Assembly (NCBI RefSeq): GCF_049310905.1
Contig: NZ_JBMEMN010000007.1
Span: 1 to 64,000 of the forward strand
Reading direction: 5' to 3'
DNA length: 64,000 nucleotides
Source of the DNA: Gudongella sp049310905
GTDB taxonomy: Bacteria > Bacillota > Clostridia > Tissierellales > Tissierellaceae
Positions 8,901 through 15,733 of this stretch are shown in pieces (the stretch's first letter is position 1; every line of letters begins with the position of its first letter). Made by a program: the position numbers and the translations under genes. Below the pieces are notes generated by a model that did not search any database, was not told the origin of the DNA, and saw only the letters and a program-made list of their open reading frames with translations.

Positions 8901-11187
8901 ACCTCAGCATAATCTCCAATTTCATAATTTCAGAAGTGAGTAAGTCGCTTATTGATTTGTTTTCTTTTGCATGGGAATTATAAGTCTTTATATATTCAAG
9001 GCATTCACTGAATCTTCCTTGTGTTATAAGAGCTTCTATAATAAATTGAAGAATTATTCCTTTAGCTTGGTGATTTTTGCCTTTGAGATTTCTGTAGCAC
9101 ATTTTTAGAATATTGACCGAATTGTCATTGTATCTGTTTAACTCCTTAGATACTCTCTGCATTACTATCTCTACCATCTTGTCAAGTTGCTCAGATGCAC
9201 TAAGATGAAGAATCAATGATTCAAAGTTAAACACTTCATTGTCATTTCTTCTTGCTATTAAAACATCAGCAATACTTTTATGATATCCTAGTTTCTCCTC
9301 TTCCTTGATGTCGTTGTGAATTTGTCTCTTGAAATCTCCTTCAACAAAAGATATTAAATGGTTTGTCGCATTCGTAGTGTTAACAGTTCTTCTCTTTACC
9401 AACTTTTGTAATAACTTCTTGTAACCAGCTTCGTCTGTTTTCATGATTTGAAGTGGAATTTCTTCTTCTATTGGATAGTCAAAGCAGGAAAGCAGCTTCA
9501 AAAACTCCATCTCATCCTTGTTTAATTCATTAATCTGCTTAATAATAGTTTTCTTGAAAGTTGTTGGATAATATACCGAAGCATAGTCATCTGTAGTTGT
9601 AGTCCAGTTTCCATCCTCATCTATTTGCAGTACTTTTCTGTCAATGAAATGTCTTAGCAAAATTCTGATATATCTCGGATTCCCCAATGACTCCTTGTAG
9701 AGCGCTCTCAAAAGATTTTCTGGGATATTACTGTTGCCAAGAATTGCATAAATGTATTCATATGTCTCGACCTTTGTGAGATTGTTTAAGAGGATCACTT
9801 CAAAGAAACCAGTTTTAATCCATTGTTTTATATACTTGTCATTCCTTAATCCTTTTATGTCATCGCTGATAACTGAAAACACAAAAAAGACTCTTCTGCC
9901 TGCTGATTTGCTGATTATGAAATCCAAAAAATTATATATTTCAATATCAGCTCTTTGAAGGTTTGTAATCCCCAAGAATACTGTATTTGTTTTTGAATTT
10001 CTTGCAAGTTCCTCAGCAAGATCTGTATATAATCTGAGCCTGGAATCAAGTCGATCCAAATTGTAGCTCAAATCAGAGCCTTGTATTTTCAGTTCCATAT
10101 TATTGGATTCTGTCTCTACTTTGTTAAGTATATCAAGCTGATTACAGAATTGAATCAAAAAAGTCTTGAAATTATCAGAGCTTGAAATCTCACCTTGACC
10201 AATATCAACGGAGTATGTCTTCTTTCCTTCAAGACTTCTTCTCCTAAACAGCTCTTTAACAAATCTGCATTTGCCAGTTCCACTATTGCCATCAACCATT
10301 AATCCCGAGGTTCCTTTTCCTTGTGTTCTGTTGAATGGGTCCCTAAAGTTTGGATTGTTAAGATGCTTCTTAAAACCAATGGATGTGACTTCAAAATACA
10401 ATCTTTCTCTTTCCAGTGAAAGATCTCTTTTGTAATCTATTCCACTTTTTTCCTTTATAATCTCAGAGTAATAACCAAGAGTTCTACTCTTTTTACTATT
10501 CTCTTTTGATTTCAGACCCTCTTTAATCTCATAAAAAAAATTGCTCATATCAGGATTCTTTTTATCAATTTCAGACAATAGAAGTTTTTCTATCAATACA
10601 CCTATTGACCAATAATCAGAACTTTTGTTTTTTCCTTGACCATGCTTGATTGATTCTGGTGCTATGTACTCACTTATTAACTTGAAACTATTTCTATTCT
10701 GTTTCATATGAACTATTGAAGATATATTTAATAGTTTTACTTGACCAGTTGATGATACAAATACCTTGTCAGGGCTTAAAACATCATAGGTAAGCTCTCT
10801 GAAATGGAGGTAATCAATAGCCTCAATGATTCTTAATAAAATGTCGACACGAGTATCAAAAGTAAATTTATCCAAATTCTTGTCCAAGGAATCCCATTCA
10901 GTATAATCGGAAAGAATGTAATACATTTCACCTGATGCAGTTTTAAGGTTTATTGTATCAACTCGTCCAAATTCTAAGGTTGAAAGAATTCCAGGGTGCA
11001 CAATGGTCTTATAAAGTTGGATATTTTCAAAATAATTATCGATCAAAGTCTTATGATTATATGAATCGAGAATTTTTAGAAAACACTTATGACCTGGATT
11101 ATCCAGTTGCTCGGCAATATATGCCTTATCTCTATTCTCGGTGTCGAATTTTTCAATTAAACGAATTTCGCCATTGATCAGTTTCAT
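5911..11187 (-). CDS. Giant protein kinase-like/ATPase/TPR/GAF/diguanylate cyclase
   Basis: This is a 1758-residue cytoplasmic signalling protein. Residues 1-260 resemble a Ser/Thr kinase: FLKIL may hold the beta-3 lysine, YDVLSPDKV stands in for HRDLKPxN, and APES matches APE. DFG is replaced near LNIS, so it may be a pseudokinase. Residues about 295-700 form a STAND/AAA-like ATPase with Walker A GNSGTGK. TPR-like helices follow (about 780-1060), then a GAF-like domain (about 1290-1430), a GGDEF domain with intact GGEEF (about 1499-1503) and an upstream RTSD inhibitory site, and a second GAF-like C-terminus. It probably makes c-di-GMP under kinase/ATPase control. The ATG at 11187 follows GAGGTG; an ATG at 11199 is possible. 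Confidence 0.85.
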   Translation of the reverse strand: MKLINGEIRLIEKFDTENRDKAYIAEQLDNPGHKCFLKILDSYNHKTLIDNYFENIQLYKTIVHPGILSTLEFGRVDTINLKTASGEMYYILSDYTEWDSLDKNLDKFTFDTRVDILLRIIEAIDYLHFRELTYDVLSPDKVFVSSTGQVKLLNISSIVHMKQNRNSFKLISEYIAPESIKHGQGKNKSSDYWSIGVLIEKLLLSEIDKKNPDMSNFFYEIKEGLKSKENSKKSRTLGYYSEIIKEKSGIDYKRDLSLERERLYFEVTSIGFKKHLNNPNFRDPFNRTQGKGTSGLMVDGNSGTGKCRFVKELFRRRSLEGKKTYSVDIGQGEISSSDNFKTFLIQFCNQLDILNKVETESNNMELKIQGSDLSYNLDRLDSRLRLYTDLAEELARNSKTNTVFLGITNLQRADIEIYNFLDFIISKSAGRRVFFVFSVISDDIKGLRNDKYIKQWIKTGFFEVILLNNLTKVETYEYIYAILGNSNIPENLLRALYKESLGNPRYIRILLRHFIDRKVLQIDEDGNWTTTTDDYASVYYPTTFKKTIIKQINELNKDEMEFLKLLSCFDYPIEEEIPLQIMKTDEAGYKKLLQKLVKRRTVNTTNATNHLISFVEGDFKRQIHNDIKEEEKLGYHKSIADVLIARRNDNEVFNFESLILHLSASEQLDKMVEIVMQRVSKELNRYNDNSVNILKMCYRNLKGKNHQAKGIILQFIIEALITQGRFSECLEYIKTYNSHAKENKSISDLLTSEIMKLEIMLRSGDLSALEEQVKKCESLTLEAADPENRIHLLKLKAIMNQIMDNNYDSLLNIEDALEISEKEDIHDYDGDLYNLQGISFYLSGDHNKALESYHMAIEKFVISKRPFDRVKALNNIGNLYNEVTGEPKKALEYYARCLSISEENGLASFQTTFLNNLSEVHLTIGSYEDAELYIKKAIELSHLNGDRINEFQGTVYSGMLELAKQDLENASRIFLKVRDFNREDPVMEKEVIVHYLDFLASFYMEVGDYYLGKMFTRNAEEKSRGVNPKLQFRSSARIILINSIIQKKIEQEAVKEILNQFKIKGNEFEKGRFLIEMMHLSLILKDAENFSFLEREFSELDSEEAKSIHENDYNLLKLIQSGSAEKVLEATLIMEDKDCTFTQSLCRYHAYIGELLYINKSYNLSAAHLLRSIDLVQAKIDQIQINGYSKKILDNYNIESVTSTLDKVFKEGLGIESDKVDAIVFGENLIGNYLSLLDYNQYNELFIDRDKKSIPYTIQELILGFTDDHIENLEQILQYVMAESGATTGGIQIFGTEGQGRIDIPIGAGENISPIIEDILIEGEEILFNKGSNSFESEVSQEYFETSINGFIGVPIFEPSKMESNIERRSQKRKSKVYGYIYLQTGSGINRFDIYRLQLVKSMTNLVYLNMENKKLYLRSNFDKLTNVLSRESIENAMEEVIRTYNGIEDEFSVLMMDIDRFKDVNDTYGHQTGDQVLKRIGDLLNENTRTSDHVGRYGGEEFLIILENITKEDTIGIAEGIRKAIAGDKGFIVDRKVTVSIGISHYPVHGNSKEELIYKADQSLYYAKEILGRNSIAYWDVNMEEIEDIKNKSHKISMEVFERNQNGMVSLMDMAVLSRSGQSLNDKLFSFLGAINESIEAELSSILILEGDHVVDQFTREEVKSNWSDNIDLPSSLTVKVIDSRETLMTVNWSGAVQRQGDVDISSLKSIIISPIIIKDGVKAIVYSETSLRNKDFTSADITAVEVLGGVFSVNLV

Positions 11188-11201
11188 GCAGCACCTCATT
11201 T

Positions 11202-11645
11202 TTAGATTTCTTCTTCCATCTCCAGATATAGACTCTCCAAAGCAACCCTCAGTGTATTCTTGTCATTTTCTGAAATTCCCTTTAACTTTTCTGTTAAGAA
11301 CTCAATCCTCTTCTCCAAAACCCTTGCAAGTATATCGTGTCCTTCCTGAAGCACTTCAACTCTTACAACACGTTTATCCTGCTCATCTTTTTTTCGCTTA
11401 ACCAAATCTGTTTTTTCCATTCTGTCAATCAAGTCAGTTATTGTACTGCATGCCAGATCCATCTTCTGGCTAAGCTCGCTTATGGTCATATCACCATTGT
11501 TTATAAGTATCTGTAGTGCAGTGAACTGAGGAACAGTAATATTGAAATCACTAAGGATAACTCTTCCTTTCTTTCTGATGATATAATCTACTTTTCGAAG
11601 ATATTCTTCAATAGCATCAACGTGTTGTACATTTTTTTGTATCAT
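11202..11645 (-). CDS. MarR-family transcriptional regulator
   Basis: This 147-residue winged-helix repressor has flanking dimerisation helices. The recognition region QKMDLACSTITDLIDRME (about 61-78) and the wing KRKKDEQDKRVVRVEV are typical of MarR. AGGAGGT precedes the ATG at 11645. It is sandwiched between the lipid kinase (10 nt gap) and the giant signalling protein (start within about 15 nt), so the three probably form one operon which MarR may autoregulate. Its ligand is unknown. Confidence 0.9.
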   Translation of the reverse strand: MIQKNVQHVDAIEEYLRKVDYIIRKKGRVILSDFNITVPQFTALQILINNGDMTISELSQKMDLACSTITDLIDRMEKTDLVKRKKDEQDKRVVRVEVLQEGHDILARVLEKRIEFLTEKLKGISENDKNTLRVALESLYLEMEEEI

Positions 11646-11655
11646 TGCTTACCTC

Positions 11656-12540
11656 CTAGACAAGTATTTTTAAACCCTTTGGTATTACCTTGAAGTGGGC
11701 TGGCAGTTTTCCTCCATACTCACCATCCACATCAACAACCAAGGCATCTTCAGCATCAATAAAAACTTCTCTGGTCTTGTAATATATTACCTTTGGATGC
11801 TTTATATGCTCACCTGTAAGTACATTTAAAAATATATTGGCCAATTCACCGATATCAGCATTTTTAATCAGGACAACATCCAATAAGCCATCAAGTACAT
11901 CAGCTTCAGGTGCCAGTCTCTTGAATCCTCCAATGGATGAGCTGTTTGATACTACAAACATCAGAATTTCTTCATCCCCAGTATGCTCTTCACTTGTAAT
12001 TCTTACCTTAACAGGTTCAAGGCCCTGACTAACAAGTTCGCGCAATCCCTCTAGATAGTAGGCCATTCTTCCTAAAACAGCTTTCATATCTGATGGTACC
12101 TGGTATCCTACTTTTGTTAGAAGTCCCCCTGCTGCAACATTTACAAAATAATCATCATTTACCTTCCCAAGGTCCACATCAATTATATTCTCCTTTTGAA
12201 TCATTTTGAAGAATTCTTCTGATGTCCGCGGTATTTGTAGATAGTTTGCAAAGTCGTTGACAGTTCCACTGGCCATAATGGCTAGTGGAACACTGTTTTG
12301 GCTCGTCATGATACCTTTAACCACCTCATTGACGGTGCCATCTCCCCCACAAGCAACTATTAAATCAAACCCTTCTCTGCAGCTTTCTCTAGCCTCAAAC
12401 ATTGCATCGTACTTCTTTTTTGTAAAAAACTTCCCAACTATATAACCATCATCCAAGAGCATTTTACACAAGTTATCAATCTTTCTCTCCATGGCTTGTC
12501 TTCCTGAAGATGGATTTATTATAAATTTTATTTTTCTCAT
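11656..12540 (-). CDS. Diacylglycerol kinase-family lipid kinase (DgkB/YegS type)
   Basis: This 294-residue protein carries the catalytic-domain signature CGGDGTVNEVV near residues 63-73 and ASGTVNDFA further on, in place of the usual GTxNDFA. The family phosphorylates diacylglycerol or a related lipid with ATP at the inner face of the membrane and recycles lipids from lipoteichoic-acid synthesis. The exact substrate is not deducible; some members act on other lipids. It is the first gene of the lipid kinase-marR-signalling operon. Confidence 0.88.
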   Translation of the reverse strand: MRKIKFIINPSSGRQAMERKIDNLCKMLLDDGYIVGKFFTKKKYDAMFEARESCREGFDLIVACGGDGTVNEVVKGIMTSQNSVPLAIMASGTVNDFANYLQIPRTSEEFFKMIQKENIIDVDLGKVNDDYFVNVAAGGLLTKVGYQVPSDMKAVLGRMAYYLEGLRELVSQGLEPVKVRITSEEHTGDEEILMFVVSNSSSIGGFKRLAPEADVLDGLLDVVLIKNADIGELANIFLNVLTGEHIKHPKVIYYKTREVFIDAEDALVVDVDGEYGGKLPAHFKVIPKGLKILV

Positions 12541-12641
12541 CTCTTATTCTCCATTCGCTATTATATAATCTAAACCAATATTACTATATTTCTTCCATTA
12601 CAGTATACCAGTTATTTGTTTAACGGTATAGCATAATAACT

Positions 12642-12668
12642 AAAAAAGAGCCCCAAAAGGGCTCTTTT
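12642..12668 (-). terminator. Intrinsic terminator
   Basis: AAAAGAGCCC pairs with GGGCTCTTTT around a 5-nt loop (12644-12668), followed on the minus strand by TTTT. It overlaps the stop codon of the DUF948-like gene and ends the ytxH-type operon. Confidence 0.85.
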
Positions 12669-13140
12669 AGTACTTTTTAATGCTGTCTCGCACAATTTCA
12701 ATTATCTCTTTTACTATCTCAATGTACGAAGTAACTGATTTAGCGTTGAATTGGAAAGCCAAGGCTGTTTCAGCTAGTGTCTCTGATAAAACATCTACAG
12801 TATCTCCAACCTTATGTCCGGTATTATCAATTATGTTGGCCATATCATCTACTTTTTTGGTAATTCCATTTACATTTCTTACCACACCGGTCAAATCCGG
12901 AGACATCTCCGAAATCATCTTGTTGGCTTCATTGGTTATTTTATTTACATTCTCGGTTATTTGAGGCATTTGCTTGATTGTAGCATCTATTTCATTAATA
13001 TTCTCTTCCATCATTGCTTCAGCCTGACCAAGCACCTTGTTTACATTTCTTAGGATAAGTAGTAAATATCCAAGAACCCCTATTCCAAGTAGAAACAATA
13101 CCAACTTTAGCAAATCCGCCAGTGTCAAGGTTACATCCAT
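12667..13140 (-). CDS. DUF948-like membrane-anchored coiled-coil protein
   Basis: This 157-residue protein has one N-terminal membrane helix (about 8-30, LLKLVLFLLGIGVLGYLLLI) and a long hydrophilic helical region with repeated Asn/Ile/Val heptad-like spacing. The layout matches DUF948 general-stress proteins, which are commonly encoded next to YtxH. A molecular function is not established. The ATG at 13140 follows GGGGGG by 6 nt; a TTG one codon earlier is not preferred. It lies 22 nt downstream of the YtxH-type gene and shares its operon. Confidence 0.7.
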   Translation of the reverse strand: MDVTLTLADLLKLVLFLLGIGVLGYLLLILRNVNKVLGQAEAMMEENINEIDATIKQMPQITENVNKITNEANKMISEMSPDLTGVVRNVNGITKKVDDMANIIDNTGHKVGDTVDVLSETLAETALAFQFNAKSVTSYIEIVKEIIEIVRDSIKKY

Positions 13141-13161
13141 CAAAATCCCCCCTTAGATTTG

Positions 13162-13614
13162 CTATTTTTTGATTTCCTTCTCAACATCTTTCTTTGTCTC
13201 TTCAGCTACATCCTTAAGGTCTTTAACGCCTTTTTTTAACTCATCAGCAACATCTTCAGCTTTATCAACTGCTTCATCCAGTTCTTTCTCTGCTTTTTCC
13301 TTATCTTTCTTAGCTTTTTCCTTTAAGTCTTCCCATCCCTTTTCAACATCTGTCTTAACTTTGTCAATCTGCTCTTTTGTTGTATCCAATTGCTCTTCTA
13401 CCTTAACTTTAACGTTCTCAGCAACTTCCTTGCTTTTAGTTGTAATCTCTTCCCTTGTTTCCTTACCTGCTTTAGGTGCGAATAGAAGTCCTGCCGCAGC
13501 TCCTAATGCAGTACCAATTGCAGTACCAACAGCTACATTTTTAGCAGTTTCTTTCTTTTTCGCTTTCTCCATTTGTTTTCTCTTTTCCTCAATGATATTT
13601 TTTAACTTCATCAT
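13162..13614 (-). CDS. YtxH-domain stress protein
   Basis: This 150-residue protein has a short Gly/Ala-rich hydrophobic segment (about 24-46; VGTAIGTALGAAAGLLFAP) followed by the typical APKAGKETRE and a long Lys/Glu/Asp-rich helical tail. This is the YtxH-like layout of general-stress proteins thought to sit at the membrane. The ATG at 13614 follows GGGGAG by 5 nt, and an upstream in-frame GTG/ATG extension is not supported. It heads a two-gene operon with the DUF948-like protein. Its function is not known at the molecular level. Confidence 0.8.
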   Translation of the reverse strand: MMKLKNIIEEKRKQMEKAKKKETAKNVAVGTAIGTALGAAAGLLFAPKAGKETREEITTKSKEVAENVKVKVEEQLDTTKEQIDKVKTDVEKGWEDLKEKAKKDKEKAEKELDEAVDKAEDVADELKKGVKDLKDVAEETKKDVEKEIKK

Positions 13615-13802
13615 TATATCTCCCCTTTTCATTTTTTCTATACACAAAGTTTACCCCTAAAATATTAGTAATAATCAGAGATTGATAAATAAGTTTCTAT
13701 TTTGCAATCATTTTAATTGAATTTGCCCCAATAATATTTTCCTATGACCAGTCATCTGCCGAATTAAAGACCTTATATAATTATTTTGTCCGGTTTTTGT
13801 AA

Positions 13803-13897
13803 AAAAAGCATCTGAAATGCATTAAGGAAGCTTTTTATGATACTCATATACGGAAATTCCATTATTTAAAATAGTAGAAATTTCCTATTCGTAATAA
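13803..13897 (+). repeat. Two-stem intergenic element, copy A
   Basis: Stem 1 is AAAAAGC (13803-13809) with GCTTTTT (13830-13836). Then comes TGATACTCAT, stem 2 GGAAATTCC (13852-13860) with GAAATTTCC (13877-13885), and a conserved TATTCGTAATAA. Positions 13820-13897 align without gaps to the reverse complement of 60342-60419 over 78 nt, and differ mainly in the stem-2 loop. Copy C is at 17709-17810. It sits in the 352-nt gap between the divergent ytxH-type and ABC transporter genes, just upstream of the ABC promoter. The rest of the gap (13615-13800) is AT-rich with no gene visible. Identity unknown. Confidence 0.8.
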
Positions 13898-13921
13898 AAA
13901 GAAGAAACTTTACTGGAAAAT

Positions 13922-13930
13922 TGTTATAAT
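13922..13930 (+). promoter_or_regulatory. Extended -10 promoter of the ABC exporter operon
   Basis: TG-T-TATAAT (13922-13930) lies about 37 nt before the ABC start, with no convincing -35 box. The extended -10 makes a promoter plausible. GAGGAGG for the ABC gene lies downstream. Confidence 0.5.
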
Positions 13931-13966
13931 GTTATTTGAAACATAAGTCCAGCGAGGAGGATCAAC

Positions 13967-15733
13967 ATGAAATCATTTTTGACAATTAAAGAGTACTTTC
14001 TGGAACATAAAAAGTATTACATTATAGGTGTTCTATGGCTGATTGTAATAGATGCGGTCCAGTTGGTCGTGCCTCAGATTCTTAGGAGACTCACCGACGA
14101 TCTTCAATATGGAAACCTGGATAAGGATAAATTGATGCTATATGCTTTTCTTATCGTTGCAACTGGTCTGTTCATCGGTGTTGGAAGATATTTTTGGAGA
14201 ATATACCTGATAGGCTCATCACGTGAAATTGAGTTCAAGATTAGAAATAAACTGTTTTCACACTTGTTGACCTTGTCTCCAAACTACTTCAACACTCACA
14301 AGACAGGAGATCTGATGGCACACGCAACAAACGATATTAATGCAGTCAGAATGGCTCTTGGTCCAGGTACAATAATGATAGTGGATTCAGTTTTTCTACT
14401 TATATTCTCACTGTTTATGATGGTCAGGACCACAAATCTGAGCCTTACCGCAGCGTCTGTTTTTACTCTGCCAATTATCATTCTGCTTGTAACCAAGTTT
14501 GGAAGGATTATATACAGGAAGTTTAAAATTGTTCAGGAGGCATTCTCAAATTTATCTGATATTACCCAGGAAAGCTTTTCAGGTATCAGGGTTATAAAAT
14601 CCTTCGTGCAGGAGAAACTTGTTTCCACTAACTTTGAATCGGTAAATGAAAACAATTTCAATAGAAATATGGAGCTCGTCAAGGTACATGGTGGCTTCCA
14701 TCCACTTCTTCAACTAATAAGCTCCATTAGTTATCTGGTTATTATTTTTTATGGAGGGCGACAAGTTATAAACGGAACAATAAGTCTAGGAGATTTCGTA
14801 GCATTCAATTCATATCTGGGCATAATAATCTGGCCTACAAGAGCTCTTGGCATGGTGATCAATGTGCTGCAACGTGGTGCCGCTTCTTTGGACAGGTTGA
14901 ATGTTATTTTCAATGAAAGTTCTGAAATTAAGGAAAAAGAAAATCCTATACCCTTAAGACCATTTAGGGGTAATATTGAGTTTAGAAATGTATCTTTTGC
15001 CTATCCAAACACAAAGCACAATGCCTTGACAAATGTTAGCATTAAAGTACCTGAAGGAAAAACTTTGGCAATCACCGGAAGGACCGGCAGTGGAAAAAGC
15101 ACAATAGCAAACCTTCTACTGAGATTGTATGACATTACAGGTGGAGAAGTCCTTGTTGATGGATCTGATATCAGGGATGTCTCATTGGATGATCTTAGGA
15201 AGCACATTGGATTTGTACCTCAGGATAATTTTCTATTCTCTCAGAGCATCCGTGACAATATCGCTCTCGCATACGATAAACCACCTGCTGATTCAGAAAT
15301 TGCCGAAGCCAGTAGATTGGCACAACTTTATGATAACATAATGGACTTTCCACAAAAGTTCGATACTGTTATCGGTGAACGAGGTGTGACCCTATCTGGT
15401 GGTCAAAAGCAAAGACTGAGTATAGCCAGAGCACTTATTAAAAAACCTCCCATGTTAATCATGGACGACAGCCTTTCAGCTGTTGATACAGAAACTGAGG
15501 AAAAAATCCTGGAAGGAATTAAAGGATTCTCAAAAGACATTACAACACTTTTAATCAGTCACAGAATATCCACTGTAAAGGGTGCAGATGAAATCATTTT
15601 CCTTGATGATGGGAAGGTGGTCGAAAGAGGTACTCATGATGAACTCCTCTTGGCAGAAGGCGAATACTTTGAACTATATCAAAGACAGCTTCTTGAGGAG
15701 CAGGTTAGCAGTAAGGAGGACAAAAATGGATAG
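13967..15733 (+). CDS. Heterodimeric ABC exporter, BmrC/YheI-type half
   Basis: This 588-residue half-transporter has six membrane helices (about 20-310) and an ABC domain (about 330-580). It has Walker A GRTGSGKST and an intact LSGGQKQR signature. Its Walker B region reads LIMDDSLSAVD, so the catalytic Glu is replaced by Asp, as in the degenerate subunit of BmrCD-type multidrug exporters. GAGGAGG precedes the ATG. It overlaps the next half-transporter by 8 nt. Substrates are unknown; BmrCD homologues export drugs. An element of the two-stem repeat family lies just upstream, where BmrCD homologues are known to have regulated leaders. Confidence 0.88.
   Translation: MKSFLTIKEYFLEHKKYYIIGVLWLIVIDAVQLVVPQILRRLTDDLQYGNLDKDKLMLYAFLIVATGLFIGVGRYFWRIYLIGSSREIEFKIRNKLFSHLLTLSPNYFNTHKTGDLMAHATNDINAVRMALGPGTIMIVDSVFLLIFSLFMMVRTTNLSLTAASVFTLPIIILLVTKFGRIIYRKFKIVQEAFSNLSDITQESFSGIRVIKSFVQEKLVSTNFESVNENNFNRNMELVKVHGGFHPLLQLISSISYLVIIFYGGRQVINGTISLGDFVAFNSYLGIIIWPTRALGMVINVLQRGAASLDRLNVIFNESSEIKEKENPIPLRPFRGNIEFRNVSFAYPNTKHNALTNVSIKVPEGKTLAITGRTGSGKSTIANLLLRLYDITGGEVLVDGSDIRDVSLDDLRKHIGFVPQDNFLFSQSIRDNIALAYDKPPADSEIAEASRLAQLYDNIMDFPQKFDTVIGERGVTLSGGQKQRLSIARALIKKPPMLIMDDSLSAVDTETEEKILEGIKGFSKDITTLLISHRISTVKGADEIIFLDDGKVVERGTHDELLLAEGEYFELYQRQLLEEQVSSKEDKNG

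Noticed and set aside
13169..13660. 163-codon Ser/Phe-rich frame on the plus strand
   Set aside because: It is the reverse of the Lys/Glu-rich YtxH gene and has no promoter or ribosome site.
15582..15725. Longer upstream start for the second ABC half-transporter
   Set aside because: The extension lies inside the first ABC gene and lacks a ribosome site, whereas ATG at 15726 has AGGAGG and fits the family N-terminus.
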